A stretch of DNA of 64,000 bases from Asticcacaulis sp. AC402. GTDB lineage: Bacteria > Pseudomonadota > Alphaproteobacteria > Caulobacterales > Caulobacteraceae. The notes beneath the pieces are model-generated. The model was given only the letters and a program-made list of their open reading frames with translations, was not told the DNA's origin and did not search any database. Made by a program: the position numbers and the translations under genes. Below, piece after piece: positions 38,295 through 47,617 of the stretch. Within the stretch, counting starts at the first letter, position 1, and the number at the start of each line of letters is the position of its first letter. The stretch lies in the NCBI RefSeq assembly GCF_000495835.1, contig NZ_AWGC01000015.1, positions 160,079 through 224,078 on the forward strand, given 5' to 3'.

Positions 38295-39251
38295 ATGGTC
38301 ACCCTGATAAACCGTGTCGACGCCACAAACCGCGAACTGCGCCACCCCGAAAAGCAGAACCGGCCGGACTCCCCGATCCTGAAAAAGCCTGACTGGTTGC
38401 GCGTCAAGGCGCCGGGCTCTTCGGGCTATATGGACACGCAAAAGATCGTCCGCGAAGCCAAGCTGCACACAGTGTGCGAAGAGGCAGCGTGTCCGAATAT
38501 CGGCGAATGCTGGTCGAAGAACCACGCCACCATCATGATCATGGGCGACACCTGTACGCGGGCTTGCGCCTTCTGCAACGTCAAGACCGGACTGCCGGCA
38601 CCGCTGGATGCCGATGAACCGCGACGCGTCGGCGAAACCGTTGCCCTGATGAAACTGGCCCACGTCGTCATCACCAGCGTCGACCGCGACGACCTGAAGG
38701 ACGGCGGCGCCGAACACTTTGCCGAGGTCGTTCGCCAGATCCGGGCGCAATCGCCGGCGACGACCATCGAGATCCTGACCCCGGATTTCCTGCGCAAGGA
38801 CGGTGCGGCCGAGATCGTCATCGACTCCAAGCCAGACGTTTTCAACCACAATCTCGAAACCGTGCCGCGCAACTATCTCAAGATTCGCCCTGGCGCGCGT
38901 TACTTCCACAGTTTGCGTCTGCTGGAAAAGGTCAAGGAGCGCGATCCGCAGCAGTTCACGAAGTCCGGTATCATGGTCGGGCTTGGAGAGACCAAGGAAG
39001 AGGTCATGCAGGTCATGGATGACATGCGTTCGGCCAATATTGACTTCATCACTATCGGCCAGTACTTGCAGCCGACGCGCAAACACGCCGCTATCGACCG
39101 TTTCGTGACGCCGGACGAGTTCAGGGCCTACGAATCGATCGCCCGTGCCAAGGGCTTCCTGATGGTGTCGTCTTCGCCGCTTACGCGCTCGTCACACCAT
39201 GCTGGTGAGGACTTCGAGAAGCTGAGGGCGGCCCGGGCGGCAAAGAAGTAG
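38295..39251 (+). CDS. lipA: LipA, lipoyl synthase
   Basis: Radical-SAM enzyme that inserts two sulfurs into octanoyl chains of the lipoyl domains made in the pdh operon. About 318 residues. The auxiliary cluster cysteines are in [12 protein letters not shown], the radical-SAM cluster in CTRACAFC (CxxxCxxC), and the C-terminal [12 protein letters not shown] motif supplies the serine ligand. I start at ATG 38295; a GTG nine bases earlier is in frame. Confidence 0.98.
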   Translation: MVTLINRVDATNRELRHPEKQNRPDSPILKKPDWLRVKAPGSSGYMDTQKIVREAKLHTVCEEAACPNIGECWSKNHATIMIMGDTCTRACAFCNVKTGLPAPLDADEPRRVGETVALMKLAHVVITSVDRDDLKDGGAEHFAEVVRQIRAQSPATTIEILTPDFLRKDGAAEIVIDSKPDVFNHNLETVPRNYLKIRPGARYFHSLRLLEKVKERDPQQFTKSGIMVGLGETKEEVMQVMDDMRSANIDFITIGQYLQPTRKHAAIDRFVTPDEFRAYESIARAKGFLMVSSSPLTRSSHHAGEDFEKLRAARAAKK

Positions 39252-39374
39252 GTCAAGATGACCCTTCAAGGCGTTGATCTGTCTTGATTTCTGTGGGCGA
39301 GGTGTTTCGCCGCCTTGACAAACTGACCGATGCCAAGAAGTCTGCGGTCGAAACCTTCAATTTAAAGACCTGTC

Positions 39375-39833
39375 ATGACGAAATTTCACATCGAACGCGT
39401 TCTGCCTTACGAAGCCGTGAAGCTGTGGGAGATGGTGGGTGATGTCGAACGCTATCCCGATTTCATTCCGTGGATCACGCGTCTGCACGCCTACAATCAT
39501 CAGCAAGCCGGTGAAGGCGCTGCCCGTTTCGACGCCGATGTCAGCGTCGGCTTCAAGATGCTGCAGGAAAAATTCTCGACCCGGGTTACGCGCAATGGGC
39601 CTGACATGACCGTCGACATGAACCTGATCCGTGGCCCCTTCAAGGAGATGGATGGTCGCTGGACGTTTACGGCGGCGGAGGGCGGCACCAGAATTGATTT
39701 CGACATGGACATGGCTTTCAAGAACCCGGTCCTTAATGCCCTTTTCAAAGCTAATTTCAACATCGCGGTCAATCGGCTCATCGCGATCTTCGAGCATCGC
39801 GCCCGCCAGCTGTATGGCGAAAACGCAGCCTGA
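39375..39833 (+). CDS. RatA/COQ10-type START-domain protein
   Basis: 152 residues of the polyketide-cyclase/START fold: HIERVLPYEAVKLWEMVGDV, YPDFIPWITRLHAY and a C-terminal amphipathic helix. In alphaproteobacteria these are regularly found next to lipA and resemble mitochondrial COQ10, which binds ubiquinone. The E. coli relative RatA was described as a ribosome association inhibitor. The ubiquinone role is the more likely one here but is inference. It is followed at once by the convergent cinA end. Confidence 0.88.
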   Translation: MTKFHIERVLPYEAVKLWEMVGDVERYPDFIPWITRLHAYNHQQAGEGAARFDADVSVGFKMLQEKFSTRVTRNGPDMTVDMNLIRGPFKEMDGRWTFTAAEGGTRIDFDMDMAFKNPVLNALFKANFNIAVNRLIAIFEHRARQLYGENAA

Positions 39834-39834
39834 A

Positions 39835-40332
39835 TTAGGTTGTCAGCGTGTCGAGCGCCCATTGCAGGGCATGCTCAACGCTTTTCTCCCTGACTTTGTC
39901 GCGGCCGATGTCTCCGAACTGAATCAGTTGGACCAGGGTTAGGGGCTGTTTTTCAGCATTCGTATAGCTGAGGCCGAAGCAGACCATACCGACAGGCTTG
40001 GCAAGCGTCCCACCGCCTGGGCCGGCAATGCCGGTGACGCTCAGCGCCATATCGGCTTTGGCGGCCGCGCGCGCGCCATTGGCCATGGCGGCAGCGACCT
40101 CGATGCTGACGGCGCCATGGGCTTCGAGCAGGTCGTCGGAGACACCGACCAGCGCCGTCTTGGCGGCATTGGAATAGGTGATGAAGCCGGTTTCGAACAC
40201 GTCCGAAGATCCCGGTACCGAGGTAATGGCGCCGGCGATCAGACCGCCCGTACAGCTTTCGGCCGTGGTGACCCGTTGGCCGCGCGCCTGCAACAGGTGA
40301 ACCAGTTCGTGGGCGAGTTTCTTGTTCTCCAT
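39835..40332 (-). CDS. CinA C-terminal domain protein (nicotinamide-nucleotide amidase, PncC-type)
   Basis: 165 residues, only the amidohydrolase domain, without the CinA N-terminal nucleotide domain. Conserved parts are VTTAESCTGGLIAGAITSVPG, FETGFITYSNAAK, AVSIEVAAAMA and LSVTGIAGPGGG. It deamidates NMN to NaMN in pyridine nucleotide salvage. Start ATG 40332 (MENKKLAHEL); a longer frame upstream is a shadow of sodB. The gene commonly sits beside ispDF and ratA in alphaproteobacteria. Confidence 0.92.
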   Translation of the reverse strand: MENKKLAHELVHLLQARGQRVTTAESCTGGLIAGAITSVPGSSDVFETGFITYSNAAKTALVGVSDDLLEAHGAVSIEVAAAMANGARAAAKADMALSVTGIAGPGGGTLAKPVGMVCFGLSYTNAEKQPLTLVQLIQFGDIGRDKVREKSVEHALQWALDTLTT

Positions 40333-40369
40333 GGCGCTCTCCTTGCTGCCTGTACCGATGGCAGGCAAC

Positions 40370-40400
40370 AAAAAAAGGCGGCCTGAAGGCCGCCTTTTCG
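40370..40400 (-). terminator. Intrinsic terminator downstream of sodB
   Basis: The perfect stem AAGGCGGCC (40376-40384) / GGCCGCCTT (40389-40397) with loop TGAA. On the minus strand it is followed by seven T's, so it ends the sodB transcript ahead of cinA. Confidence 0.92.
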
Positions 40401-40406
40401 ACTGTG

Positions 40407-41018
40407 TTAAACGCCCGGATGGAGAGGGGCGTCGAGACTGGCGTTGGCGAAATCCCAGTTGACCAGGCTGGTCAGGAAGGTTTCGATGAACTTGGGACGC
40501 AGGTTCTGGTAGTCGAGGTAGTAGGCATGCTCCCAGACGTCCAGCGTCAGCAGCGGCTTGTCGCCCTTGGTGAAAGGCGTTTCGGCATTGCCGGTCTTGG
40601 TGACCTTCAGCTTGCCGTCCTCGCCCAGGACCAGCCATGCCCAGCCCGAGCCGAACTGAGTGGCGCCCGCGGTCTTGAACTGCTCGACAAAGGCATCGAA
40701 CGAACCGAAGTCGGCAATGATCTTGTCGGCGATGGCGCCGGTCGCAGCCCCACCGCCGTCAGGCTTCATCGACGACCAGAAGAAGGTGTGGTTCCACACC
40801 TGGGCCGAGTTGTTGAACACGCCCGGGTTCTTGCCTTCGGATGCCTTGACGATCTCGACCAGCGACAGATTTTCGAACTCGGTGCCGGCGATCAGCTTGT
40901 TCAGGTTGTCGACATAGGCCTTATGGTGCTTCGCGTGGTGGAAGCTGAAGGTATTGGCCGACATGTGCGGTTCCAGCGCGTCGCTGGCATAGGGCAGGGG
41001 TGGCAGTTCGAAAGCCAT
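40407..41018 (-). CDS. sodB: SodB, Fe/Mn superoxide dismutase
   Basis: 203 residues, cytoplasmic. Metal ligands are in FSFHHAKHHKAYVDNL (first His), WNHTFFWSSM (second His), and DVWEHAYYLDYQN (Asp and His). The pattern AGATQFGSGWAWL fits the Fe type. It has its own terminator and is not part of the lipA-ispDF run in most relatives, so it was probably inserted here. Confidence 0.97.
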   Translation of the reverse strand: MAFELPPLPYASDALEPHMSANTFSFHHAKHHKAYVDNLNKLIAGTEFENLSLVEIVKASEGKNPGVFNNSAQVWNHTFFWSSMKPDGGGAATGAIADKIIADFGSFDAFVEQFKTAGATQFGSGWAWLVLGEDGKLKVTKTGNAETPFTKGDKPLLTLDVWEHAYYLDYQNLRPKFIETFLTSLVNWDFANASLDAPLHPGV

Positions 41019-41146
41019 GGTAAACCTCTTTGCATTGGGGGGAGGAGACGCAAGTAACTCCGTTCATATATTGGCCGCGGATAGCCATTTCAAGGCCAAG
41101 TTCATTGAGAATGCTTCGCAGCAAACCCCAGATTTGCAAGGGAATT

Positions 41147-42268
41147 CTAAAGTTCGATGGCGCAGACGGCCTGGGCGGCCAGGCCTTCCTGACGGCCGGT
41201 AAAGCCCATGCCCTCGGTCGTGGTCGCCTTGACGCTGACCCGGTCGATCGTGACGCCCAGGATTTCGGCCAGGCGGACGCGCATGGCTTCGCGGTGGGGC
41301 TTGATCTTGGGCTGTTCGCAAATCAGCGTGACGTCGACATTTATCACCGTACCCCCATTTTGCCGAACGAGATCAACGGCGTATTGCAAAAACCTGTCAC
41401 TGGAAGCGCCTTTCCATTGCGGATCGCTCGGCGGGAAATGGTCGCCGATATCGCCCAACCCCGCAGCGCCCAACACAGCATCCGTGAGCGCATGCAGACC
41501 GGCATCGGCGTCGCTGTGTCCCACGAGAGTCTGGTTGTGGACGATCTCTATGCCGCACAGCCACACGCTTTCGCCGTCACCCCACCGGTGCGCGTCAAAG
41601 CCCTGACCAACACGAATCTGTTTCACGGGTTTGTCCATCAGCGCCTCCAGCAAGCCAAAGTCGTTAGGGTAGGTCAGTTTGTGCAGGCGGACATCGCCTT
41701 CGACCAGCGCTACCTCGATCCCTGCGGCGGCGGCCACAGTCGCTTCGTCGGTCGCCGGACCGCCCGGCCAGGCCTTATAGGCGCGAACGATATCGCCATA
41801 CCTGAAGGCTTGGGGCGTTTGGGCCCGCCACAGCCGGTCGCGCGATGGCGCACCCGTGACGACGTCAGAACCCTGTTTCAGGGAATCTGTCACCGGCAAG
41901 GCCAGAATTGCCGAACGTTGTGTCTTAAGAGTTTGCAATAAACTATCGATATGGCTCGATTTTAATAGGGGGCGCGCCGCGTCATGGATGAGTACCAGGT
42001 CTTCGTCTTCGGCCTCAAGTGCCCGTAAGCCATTGACCACCGACCCCGAGCGGTCTGAGCCGCCGGCCACGACGGTTACCGCTTCACCATATCGTTGCGT
42101 GGCCTGAATCACATCGTCAACCGGAACGACCACAACGATCTGAAGCGCGCCGCTGAAGGCCGTCACGGACCAGTCCAGCATCGGCCGACCGCCCAGGCGC
42201 ATCCACTGTTTCTTTCCGCCCGAACGCGACCCGGACCCGCCGGCGACGATGATGGCGCTATAGCTCAT
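41147..42268 (-). CDS. ispDF: IspDF, bifunctional MEP-pathway enzyme
   Basis: Catalyses two steps of isoprenoid precursor synthesis. 373 residues. IspD (about 1-218): IIVAGGSGSRSGGKKQW CTP loop and LIHDAARPLL. IspF (about 219-373): RVGQGFDAHRWGDG, VGHSDADAGLHALTDA with zinc His, and VSVKATTTEGMGFTGR. The fusion is typical of alphaproteobacteria. The start overlaps the stop of the GNAT fragment upstream (ATGA). Confidence 0.98.
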   Translation of the reverse strand: MSYSAIIVAGGSGSRSGGKKQWMRLGGRPMLDWSVTAFSGALQIVVVVPVDDVIQATQRYGEAVTVVAGGSDRSGSVVNGLRALEAEDEDLVLIHDAARPLLKSSHIDSLLQTLKTQRSAILALPVTDSLKQGSDVVTGAPSRDRLWRAQTPQAFRYGDIVRAYKAWPGGPATDEATVAAAAGIEVALVEGDVRLHKLTYPNDFGLLEALMDKPVKQIRVGQGFDAHRWGDGESVWLCGIEIVHNQTLVGHSDADAGLHALTDAVLGAAGLGDIGDHFPPSDPQWKGASSDRFLQYAVDLVRQNGGTVINVDVTLICEQPKIKPHREAMRVRLAEILGVTIDRVSVKATTTEGMGFTGRQEGLAAQAVCAIEL

Positions 42269-42567
42269 GGATTGGCCTCGAAGTGGCAGGCCCTAAGGGG
42301 CAGGCTCTGGCGGAAATAGAATTTGTGCGCCACGGTCTGGTTGGTGCCGCTACCCAATCGCAACCGCGCGCGGTCTTCTTTCTTTGCCAAAGACTTACGC
42401 CAATCTGGCAACTTTTTACCATAATTTTTTGATCGGACTGATTCTTTGGTCTCCAGGTCGTCGACATGGAGCACCTTGCCTGATACCCGCCATTCGCGGA
42501 CACGAAAGCCAGCGCAGGCTACGATTGCACCACTGTCCTCGCTGACAGCCAGTTTGACTTTAGACAT
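42265..42567 (-). pseudogene. Truncated GNAT-type acetyltransferase gene
   Basis: About 100 residues matching the middle and end of a GNAT acetyltransferase: GKVLHVDDLETKESVRSKNY (strand 4 and acetyl-CoA loop), then GSGTNQTVAHKFYFR. The first ~45 residues of the usual ~145-residue fold are missing. The acetyl-CoA loop, normally Arg-Ser-(Lys/Arg)-Gly-Tyr-Gly, has Asn for the first Gly, and the following helix has Pro and extra Lys. The 163-bp repeat begins 27 bases upstream of the apparent start, so loss of the 5' end may be linked to it. It still overlaps ispDF by ATGA and could be expressed. Confidence 0.65.
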
Positions 42568-42593
42568 GAGCAGACTCCCAAGCCTTGCTTCTA

Positions 42594-42756
42594 ATACCAA
42601 GCCTCATAAAGAATGACGCTTGATATTCGCATTTTTTCAGCTCAAACGCCGGACTAGGCGCCCCCCATGGCTCCTCGCAAAAGCTCGGGCGCCCCAGAAA
42701 CGTACACTGGCGCGCTTGCCAACCCGCGATGAGGCAAGGTCATCAAGGGTTGGTAT
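42594..42756. repeat. 163-bp dispersed repeat, copy 1
   Basis: It starts ATACCAAGCCTCATAAAG and ends AGGGTTGGTAT. An inner hairpin AAGC...GCTT-GATAT sits at the left end, and GGCGCC...GGGCGCC in the middle spans a CCCCCCATGGCTCCTCG loop. The second copy at 51753-51915 has the same length and lines up without visible gaps. It sits between the GNAT fragment and dusB. Confidence 0.85.
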
Positions 42757-42807
42757 AAGGCGCCGAGGGTCATTCCCACAAGCGGGATTTTCAGCTAAAG
42801 CCGCACC

Positions 42808-43788
42808 ATGACCAAGGGCCTGACGATCGGTGATGTGACAATAAATGGCCGGGTGCTCATTGCGCCCATGACGGGCGTGTCTGACCTGCCCTTCCGCCGG
42901 ATCGCGGCCCGGCTAGGTGCGCCTTACGCCGCAACCGAAATGGTGGCGTGCGCTGACATGACGCGCCCGGACATTGTTCGCAAGGCGCAACTGGGTGAGC
43001 ATGAGGGTCTAAAGATCGTGCAACTGGTCGGGCGCGACCCCGGGCACATTGCCAAGGGCGCCCATCTGGCCGAAGAGTCCGGCGCCGATATTGTCGATCT
43101 CAACTTCGGTTGTCCCGCCAAAGAGGTTATTGGCGTCCTGTGCGGTTCGGCCCTGATGCGCGACCTCGACCAGGCTGAACGAATTATGACGGCGGCGCTG
43201 AACGCCACGTCGCGGCCGGTGACGGTCAAGATGCGTCTCGGTTGGGACGACGCCTCGCACAACGCCGCAGAACTGGCTCAGCGTGCCGAACGACTGGGCA
43301 TCAAGGCCCTGACCGTTCACGGCCGTACGCGTCAACAGTTCTACAAGGGCGAGGCCAACTGGCGCGCTGTCGCCCATGTCAAAAGCGCGGTCCGTATTCC
43401 GGTCATCGTGAACGGCGATATTGTCGACCTTACCTCGGCCCAGGCCGCTTTGGTGCAGTCCGGCGCTGACGGGCTGATGATCGGGCGCGGTATCTATGGC
43501 CGGCCGTGGTTCGCCCATGACCTCGACCAGTCGCTGAACGATAATGCCCTGCCGGAACGCGACCTTATGGCGCGTGCGGACATACTCATTGAACACATGC
43601 AAGATAGCCTGGCCTTCTATGGCGACGCTCTCGGCCTGCGCATGTTCAAGAAGCATCTGGGTGCCTATGTCGAAGGCGCCACCTATGACGACGATCCCTG
43701 TGTCCGCCGTCAGGACAAGGCGCGGCTATGCCGGATGGACGATCCTCTCCAGATTGAAATCGGCGTCCGGGCGCTGTTCCAAGCCTGA
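42808..43788 (+). CDS. dusB: DusB, tRNA-dihydrouridine synthase (NifR3)
   Basis: Reduces uridines in the tRNA D-loop with FMN. 326-residue TIM barrel: IAPMTGVSDLPFRRIAARLG, LNFGCPAKEV with the catalytic Cys, VKMRLGWDD, LTVHGRTRQQFYKG, and IVNGDIVDL. In many alphaproteobacteria it leads the ntrB-ntrC-ntrY-ntrX cluster as nifR3. Here ntrY follows directly. Confidence 0.96.
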   Translation: MTKGLTIGDVTINGRVLIAPMTGVSDLPFRRIAARLGAPYAATEMVACADMTRPDIVRKAQLGEHEGLKIVQLVGRDPGHIAKGAHLAEESGADIVDLNFGCPAKEVIGVLCGSALMRDLDQAERIMTAALNATSRPVTVKMRLGWDDASHNAAELAQRAERLGIKALTVHGRTRQQFYKGEANWRAVAHVKSAVRIPVIVNGDIVDLTSAQAALVQSGADGLMIGRGIYGRPWFAHDLDQSLNDNALPERDLMARADILIEHMQDSLAFYGDALGLRMFKKHLGAYVEGATYDDDPCVRRQDKARLCRMDDPLQIEIGVRALFQA

Positions 43789-43896
43789 GATCGTAACGAC
43801 TGTGATTAAATCTTGGCAATTTTGACGCTTTGGCGCAACATTCCTGTTGATATTTAGACACAGTAGTGCGCAAATGCCACGATCCAAAATAGGTGG

Positions 43897-46194
43897 TTGT
43901 GCGTCTTGAAGGATACACTGTTGCAACGGCGTGGGCTGCATTTTCTGAAGCGCAGCTTGAAGGATATCCGCGCGGCGGGTCTGAAGCGGCTGCTGCTTGG
44001 GGCGGGGTACGGCGCGTCCATTCTGACCACCGCCTTTATTGTCTGGCTCATCATAGCAGGCCCGGGAACCGGGCCTGTGGGCCAAGCCAGCGACTATCTG
44101 CTTATTCTGGCTTGCCTCAACCTGATCCTCCTCCTCGGACTGACGGCAGTTGTCGTGAGGCGCGTGGTCACGATTGCGCGCAGTCGTGGAGCAGACGCCG
44201 GGGCGCGCCTGCATTTGCGCTTCGTTTTCCTGTTCTCGCTGGCGGCTGTGACGCCAGCCATTATCGTCGCACTTATGTTCGGTTTCCTGAACCGTGGGGT
44301 CGATCAATGGTTTCAGCAACGCATCGATAGTTCCGTGGAAAATGGGGCTGAAATCGCCAAAAGTTATCTGGCGGCAGAGCGCAGTTCAGTCCAAAGGGCG
44401 ATGGAGGATCTTCAAGCCGCTGTGCAAACCGAAGGAGCTCAGACCCTATATCTTGACCGGCTTGCCTTCTCGGCCGCTCTGAAAGATCGCGTTGACACGA
44501 GTGGCGTTCTGACAGCGGTGTATATCATCGATCGAAGTGGCCAGATCCTCGCTCGGGCGGAGCGACCGGAAGCCCCTGTATATGTGGCACCTTCTGAAGA
44601 CGTTATGTCCTATGTCGCGTCCGAAGGTCCGATCCTTGCCGAGTATCCCGGACCGGATGCCCAGCGCGTCGTCTATCCGCTAACCGGGTATCAGGGCGCT
44701 ATGCTTTATGGTGTGCGCTTGCTGCCCGAAGGGATCCTTGCCCGCCTGCGGGCCGCAGAAACGGCTATCGTTGACTATCGCAATGTTCGCGAGGAACGCG
44801 CCAAGGGGCAGGGACTGTTCATTATGGCCTATGTCGAGGCCGTGCTGTTGGTGCTGGTCGGAGCCATCTGGGGCGGAACCTCGGCGGCCGAAAGCATCGC
44901 CATCCCCGTGGCCCGACTTGTGCAGGCTGCCGGCAGGGTCGCCGGTGGAGATTTGAGCGCACGTGTCATGACAGCACGCCAATCAGAAGATATTGCCGTG
45001 CTGTCGCGCGCCTTCAATCGCATGACCTCGGACCTGCAGAGTCAACAGCAGGCCCTGAAGCAGGCCGGTGACGAGGCCGAAACCCGGCGCCGCTTTATCG
45101 AAACCGTCTTGTCCGAAATCAGCGCCGGTATTATCGGCCTGGATGCCAATGAGCAGATTTCGGCGATCAACCGCCATGCTGCGAACTTCCTGGGCGTTGC
45201 GTCGGAGGATACCTCAGGTGTGAGAATTCGTGAACTAGCACCTGAAATTTCAGAACTTTTGGATAAGGCGTCCGTCCACCGCGTCGAAGAGCAGGAGGTC
45301 GACCTGGTCCGTCGCGGCGAGACCCGACGTGTCCGCGTACGCGTATCAGGTCTCGAGACTGGCGGCGCCGTTCTGACCTTCGACGACATCACCAGGCTGA
45401 TCGCTGCCCAGCGCAATGCCGCGTGGAAGGATGTCGCGCGCCGCATCGCTCATGAGATCAAGAATCCCCTGACCCCGATCCAGTTGTCGGCCGAGCGCCT
45501 GCGCCGCAAGTACCGGAGCCAAATCGAGACAGATATCGAAACCTTTGACCGCTTGACAGACACGATCGTCCGCCAGGTCGGTGATATCGGCCGCATGGTC
45601 GATGAGTTTGCCTCTTTCGCCCGTATGCCGGCGCCGAACTTCGCCGAGGAAGAAGCTGCCGAACTGGTGCGCGCCTGCGTCTTCGCTCAACGTGTGGCAA
45701 GGGCCGATATCGTCATCGACATCGTCGAACCCCTGCCCGAGTTGAGAGTCGTCTGCGACGGTCGCATGCTGGGCCAGGCCCTGGGCAATGTGCTGAAAAA
45801 CGGTGGCGAAGCGATTTCGTCGCGGCTGATGCGCGATAACGGTACCGATGAGGTCGCGCCGGCAGACGGTATTGTCGGCCATCTTCGGGTCGAGATGACG
45901 GCCGAAGACGGCTTCCTAGTCATTACTGTCGAGGACGACGGCATCGGTCTGCCGGAAAAGGACCGCGACCGTCTGACCGAGCCCTATGTCACAACGCGTG
46001 AAAAGGGCACTGGTCTTGGACTGGCTATTGTCAAGCGTATTCTGGAGGACCACGGCGGCGAGTTCTGGCTCACCGACGCGGTTCATCTCAACGGCGCGCG
46101 GGCCGTTCTGCGTCTGCCGCGCCAGCAGTCGGGTCAACTCCCGGGTGCCACCGATAGCCCGGCCTCGGCCGGAACCAAGCTTATGAGGGTGTGA
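43897..46194 (+). CDS. ntrY: NtrY, nitrogen-sensing membrane histidine kinase
   Basis: 765 residues at most. The transmembrane segments near residues 33-55, 63-84 and 104-125, and one near 310-330, frame a periplasmic sensor region. Then come HAMP (about 335-385), PAS (about 400-500), the phospho-His box AHEIKNPLTPIQLS and the ATPase domain (VEDDGIGLPEKDRDRL, GTGLGLAIVKRI). The start codon is uncertain: TTG 43897 opens the frame, and another TTG lies at 43906. The stop and the ntrX start share bases. Confidence 0.93.
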   Translation: MCVLKDTLLQRRGLHFLKRSLKDIRAAGLKRLLLGAGYGASILTTAFIVWLIIAGPGTGPVGQASDYLLILACLNLILLLGLTAVVVRRVVTIARSRGADAGARLHLRFVFLFSLAAVTPAIIVALMFGFLNRGVDQWFQQRIDSSVENGAEIAKSYLAAERSSVQRAMEDLQAAVQTEGAQTLYLDRLAFSAALKDRVDTSGVLTAVYIIDRSGQILARAERPEAPVYVAPSEDVMSYVASEGPILAEYPGPDAQRVVYPLTGYQGAMLYGVRLLPEGILARLRAAETAIVDYRNVREERAKGQGLFIMAYVEAVLLVLVGAIWGGTSAAESIAIPVARLVQAAGRVAGGDLSARVMTARQSEDIAVLSRAFNRMTSDLQSQQQALKQAGDEAETRRRFIETVLSEISAGIIGLDANEQISAINRHAANFLGVASEDTSGVRIRELAPEISELLDKASVHRVEEQEVDLVRRGETRRVRVRVSGLETGGAVLTFDDITRLIAAQRNAAWKDVARRIAHEIKNPLTPIQLSAERLRRKYRSQIETDIETFDRLTDTIVRQVGDIGRMVDEFASFARMPAPNFAEEEAAELVRACVFAQRVARADIVIDIVEPLPELRVVCDGRMLGQALGNVLKNGGEAISSRLMRDNGTDEVAPADGIVGHLRVEMTAEDGFLVITVEDDGIGLPEKDRDRLTEPYVTTREKGTGLGLAIVKRILEDHGGEFWLTDAVHLNGARAVLRLPRQQSGQLPGATDSPASAGTKLMRV

Positions 46195-47594
46195 TGAAAG
46201 TATCGTCTGGGGTAGATATTCTGGTTGTCGACGACGAGGCCGACATCCGCGAACTGATCGCGGGGATACTGGAAGACGAGGGCTATGCTGTCCGCACAGC
46301 CGCCGATTCCAATGCGGCCCTGCGCGCTATCCGGGCGCGCAAGCCCAGCCTTTGCGTGCTCGACATATGGATGCAGGGCGGCGGTCTGGACGGCATCGAA
46401 CTGCTGGGCGTAATCCGCGAGCTGGATCCCGACATTCCCGCTGTCATGATTTCCGGTCACGGCACGATCGAAACGGCCGTGGCTGCGATCAAGAAGGGTG
46501 CATTCGATTTTATCGAAAAGCCATTCAAAACAGAACGATTGATTATGGTTATTCAGCGTGCACTTGAACTTACCAGCCTGCGCAGGGAAAACAAACGCCT
46601 GCGGTCCCAGGCGGTCGTGCCGGACGGCCTGATCGGCAATTCGGCAGCAGCACAACTGCTGCGCTCGACTATCGCCAAGGTAGCGCCGGCCAATTCGCGC
46701 ATTATGATTTCCGGTCCCGCCGGATCCGGCAAGGAACTGGTGGCGCGTATGATCCACGACGCATCGCCACGCGCGCGCTGCGAATTCATGCCTATCTCGG
46801 CCGCCGGCATGACGCCGGAGCGGCTCGACGTCGAGCTGTTTGGCGAGGAAGGCGAGGGCGGCAAGCCGCGGAAGATCGGCGTATTCGAACGCGCTCACGG
46901 CGGCACCCTGTTCCTCGATGAAGTGGCGGACATGCCTATCGAATCGCAGAGCCGTATTCTGCGCGTACTCGTCGAACAGCGTTTCCAGCGCGTCGGCGGT
47001 AACCAGGACGTCCAGGTCGATGTTCGTGTGATCTCTTCGACCTCCAAGGACCTCGCTCTAGAGATCGCGGCGGCGCGCTTCCGCGAAGACCTGTTCCACC
47101 GCCTCAACGTCGTACCGGTACGCGTCCCCGGCCTGTCGGAGCGCCGCAGCGACATCGCCGAACTGGTCACCTACTTCATCGACCGCATCTCGGCCGCCCA
47201 GGGGCTGGCCAAGCGCAACCTGTCCGAAGACGCCATGGCGACGCTGCAGGTCCACGAATGGCCAGGCAATGTCCGCCAGTTGCGAAACAACATCGAGCGC
47301 CTGCTGATCCTGGCCTCGGGGTCGCCCAACGAGCCGATTACGGCCCAGATGCTGCCGTCGGAAGTGGTGGAGTCGGCAGTTGCCGGCGCCATCCGTCCCG
47401 AGCGGATCATCGCACTCCCGCTTCGCGACGCCCGGGAAGTATTTGAACGTGAATATCTGTCGTCCCAGATTGTCCGCTTCGGCGGCAATATCTCGCGTAC
47501 CGCCACCTTTATCGGCATGGAGCGCTCGGCCCTGCACCGCAAGCTGAAATCACTCGGCCTGGCGCATATCCGTGGCGAGGAAGAGGACGCATAA
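46194..47594 (+). CDS. ntrX: NtrX, response regulator with AAA+ domain
   Basis: About 466 residues. The receiver domain (DILVVDDEADIREL, phospho-Asp in VLDIWMQGG) is followed by an AAA+ domain with Walker A GPAGSGKE and Walker B GGTLFLDEVADM, then an HTH_8 domain (GGNISRTATFIGMERSALHR). The sigma-54 contact loop GAFTGA is replaced by EEGEGGKPRKIG, so it probably does not activate sigma-54 promoters, as described for other NtrX proteins. Start ATG 46194, after a GTG one codon earlier. Confidence 0.95.
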   Translation: MKVSSGVDILVVDDEADIRELIAGILEDEGYAVRTAADSNAALRAIRARKPSLCVLDIWMQGGGLDGIELLGVIRELDPDIPAVMISGHGTIETAVAAIKKGAFDFIEKPFKTERLIMVIQRALELTSLRRENKRLRSQAVVPDGLIGNSAAAQLLRSTIAKVAPANSRIMISGPAGSGKELVARMIHDASPRARCEFMPISAAGMTPERLDVELFGEEGEGGKPRKIGVFERAHGGTLFLDEVADMPIESQSRILRVLVEQRFQRVGGNQDVQVDVRVISSTSKDLALEIAAARFREDLFHRLNVVPVRVPGLSERRSDIAELVTYFIDRISAAQGLAKRNLSEDAMATLQVHEWPGNVRQLRNNIERLLILASGSPNEPITAQMLPSEVVESAVAGAIRPERIIALPLRDAREVFEREYLSSQIVRFGGNISRTATFIGMERSALHRKLKSLGLAHIRGEEEDA

Positions 47595-47617
47595 TTCTGC
47601 TTGTTTAGCCGCCCATT

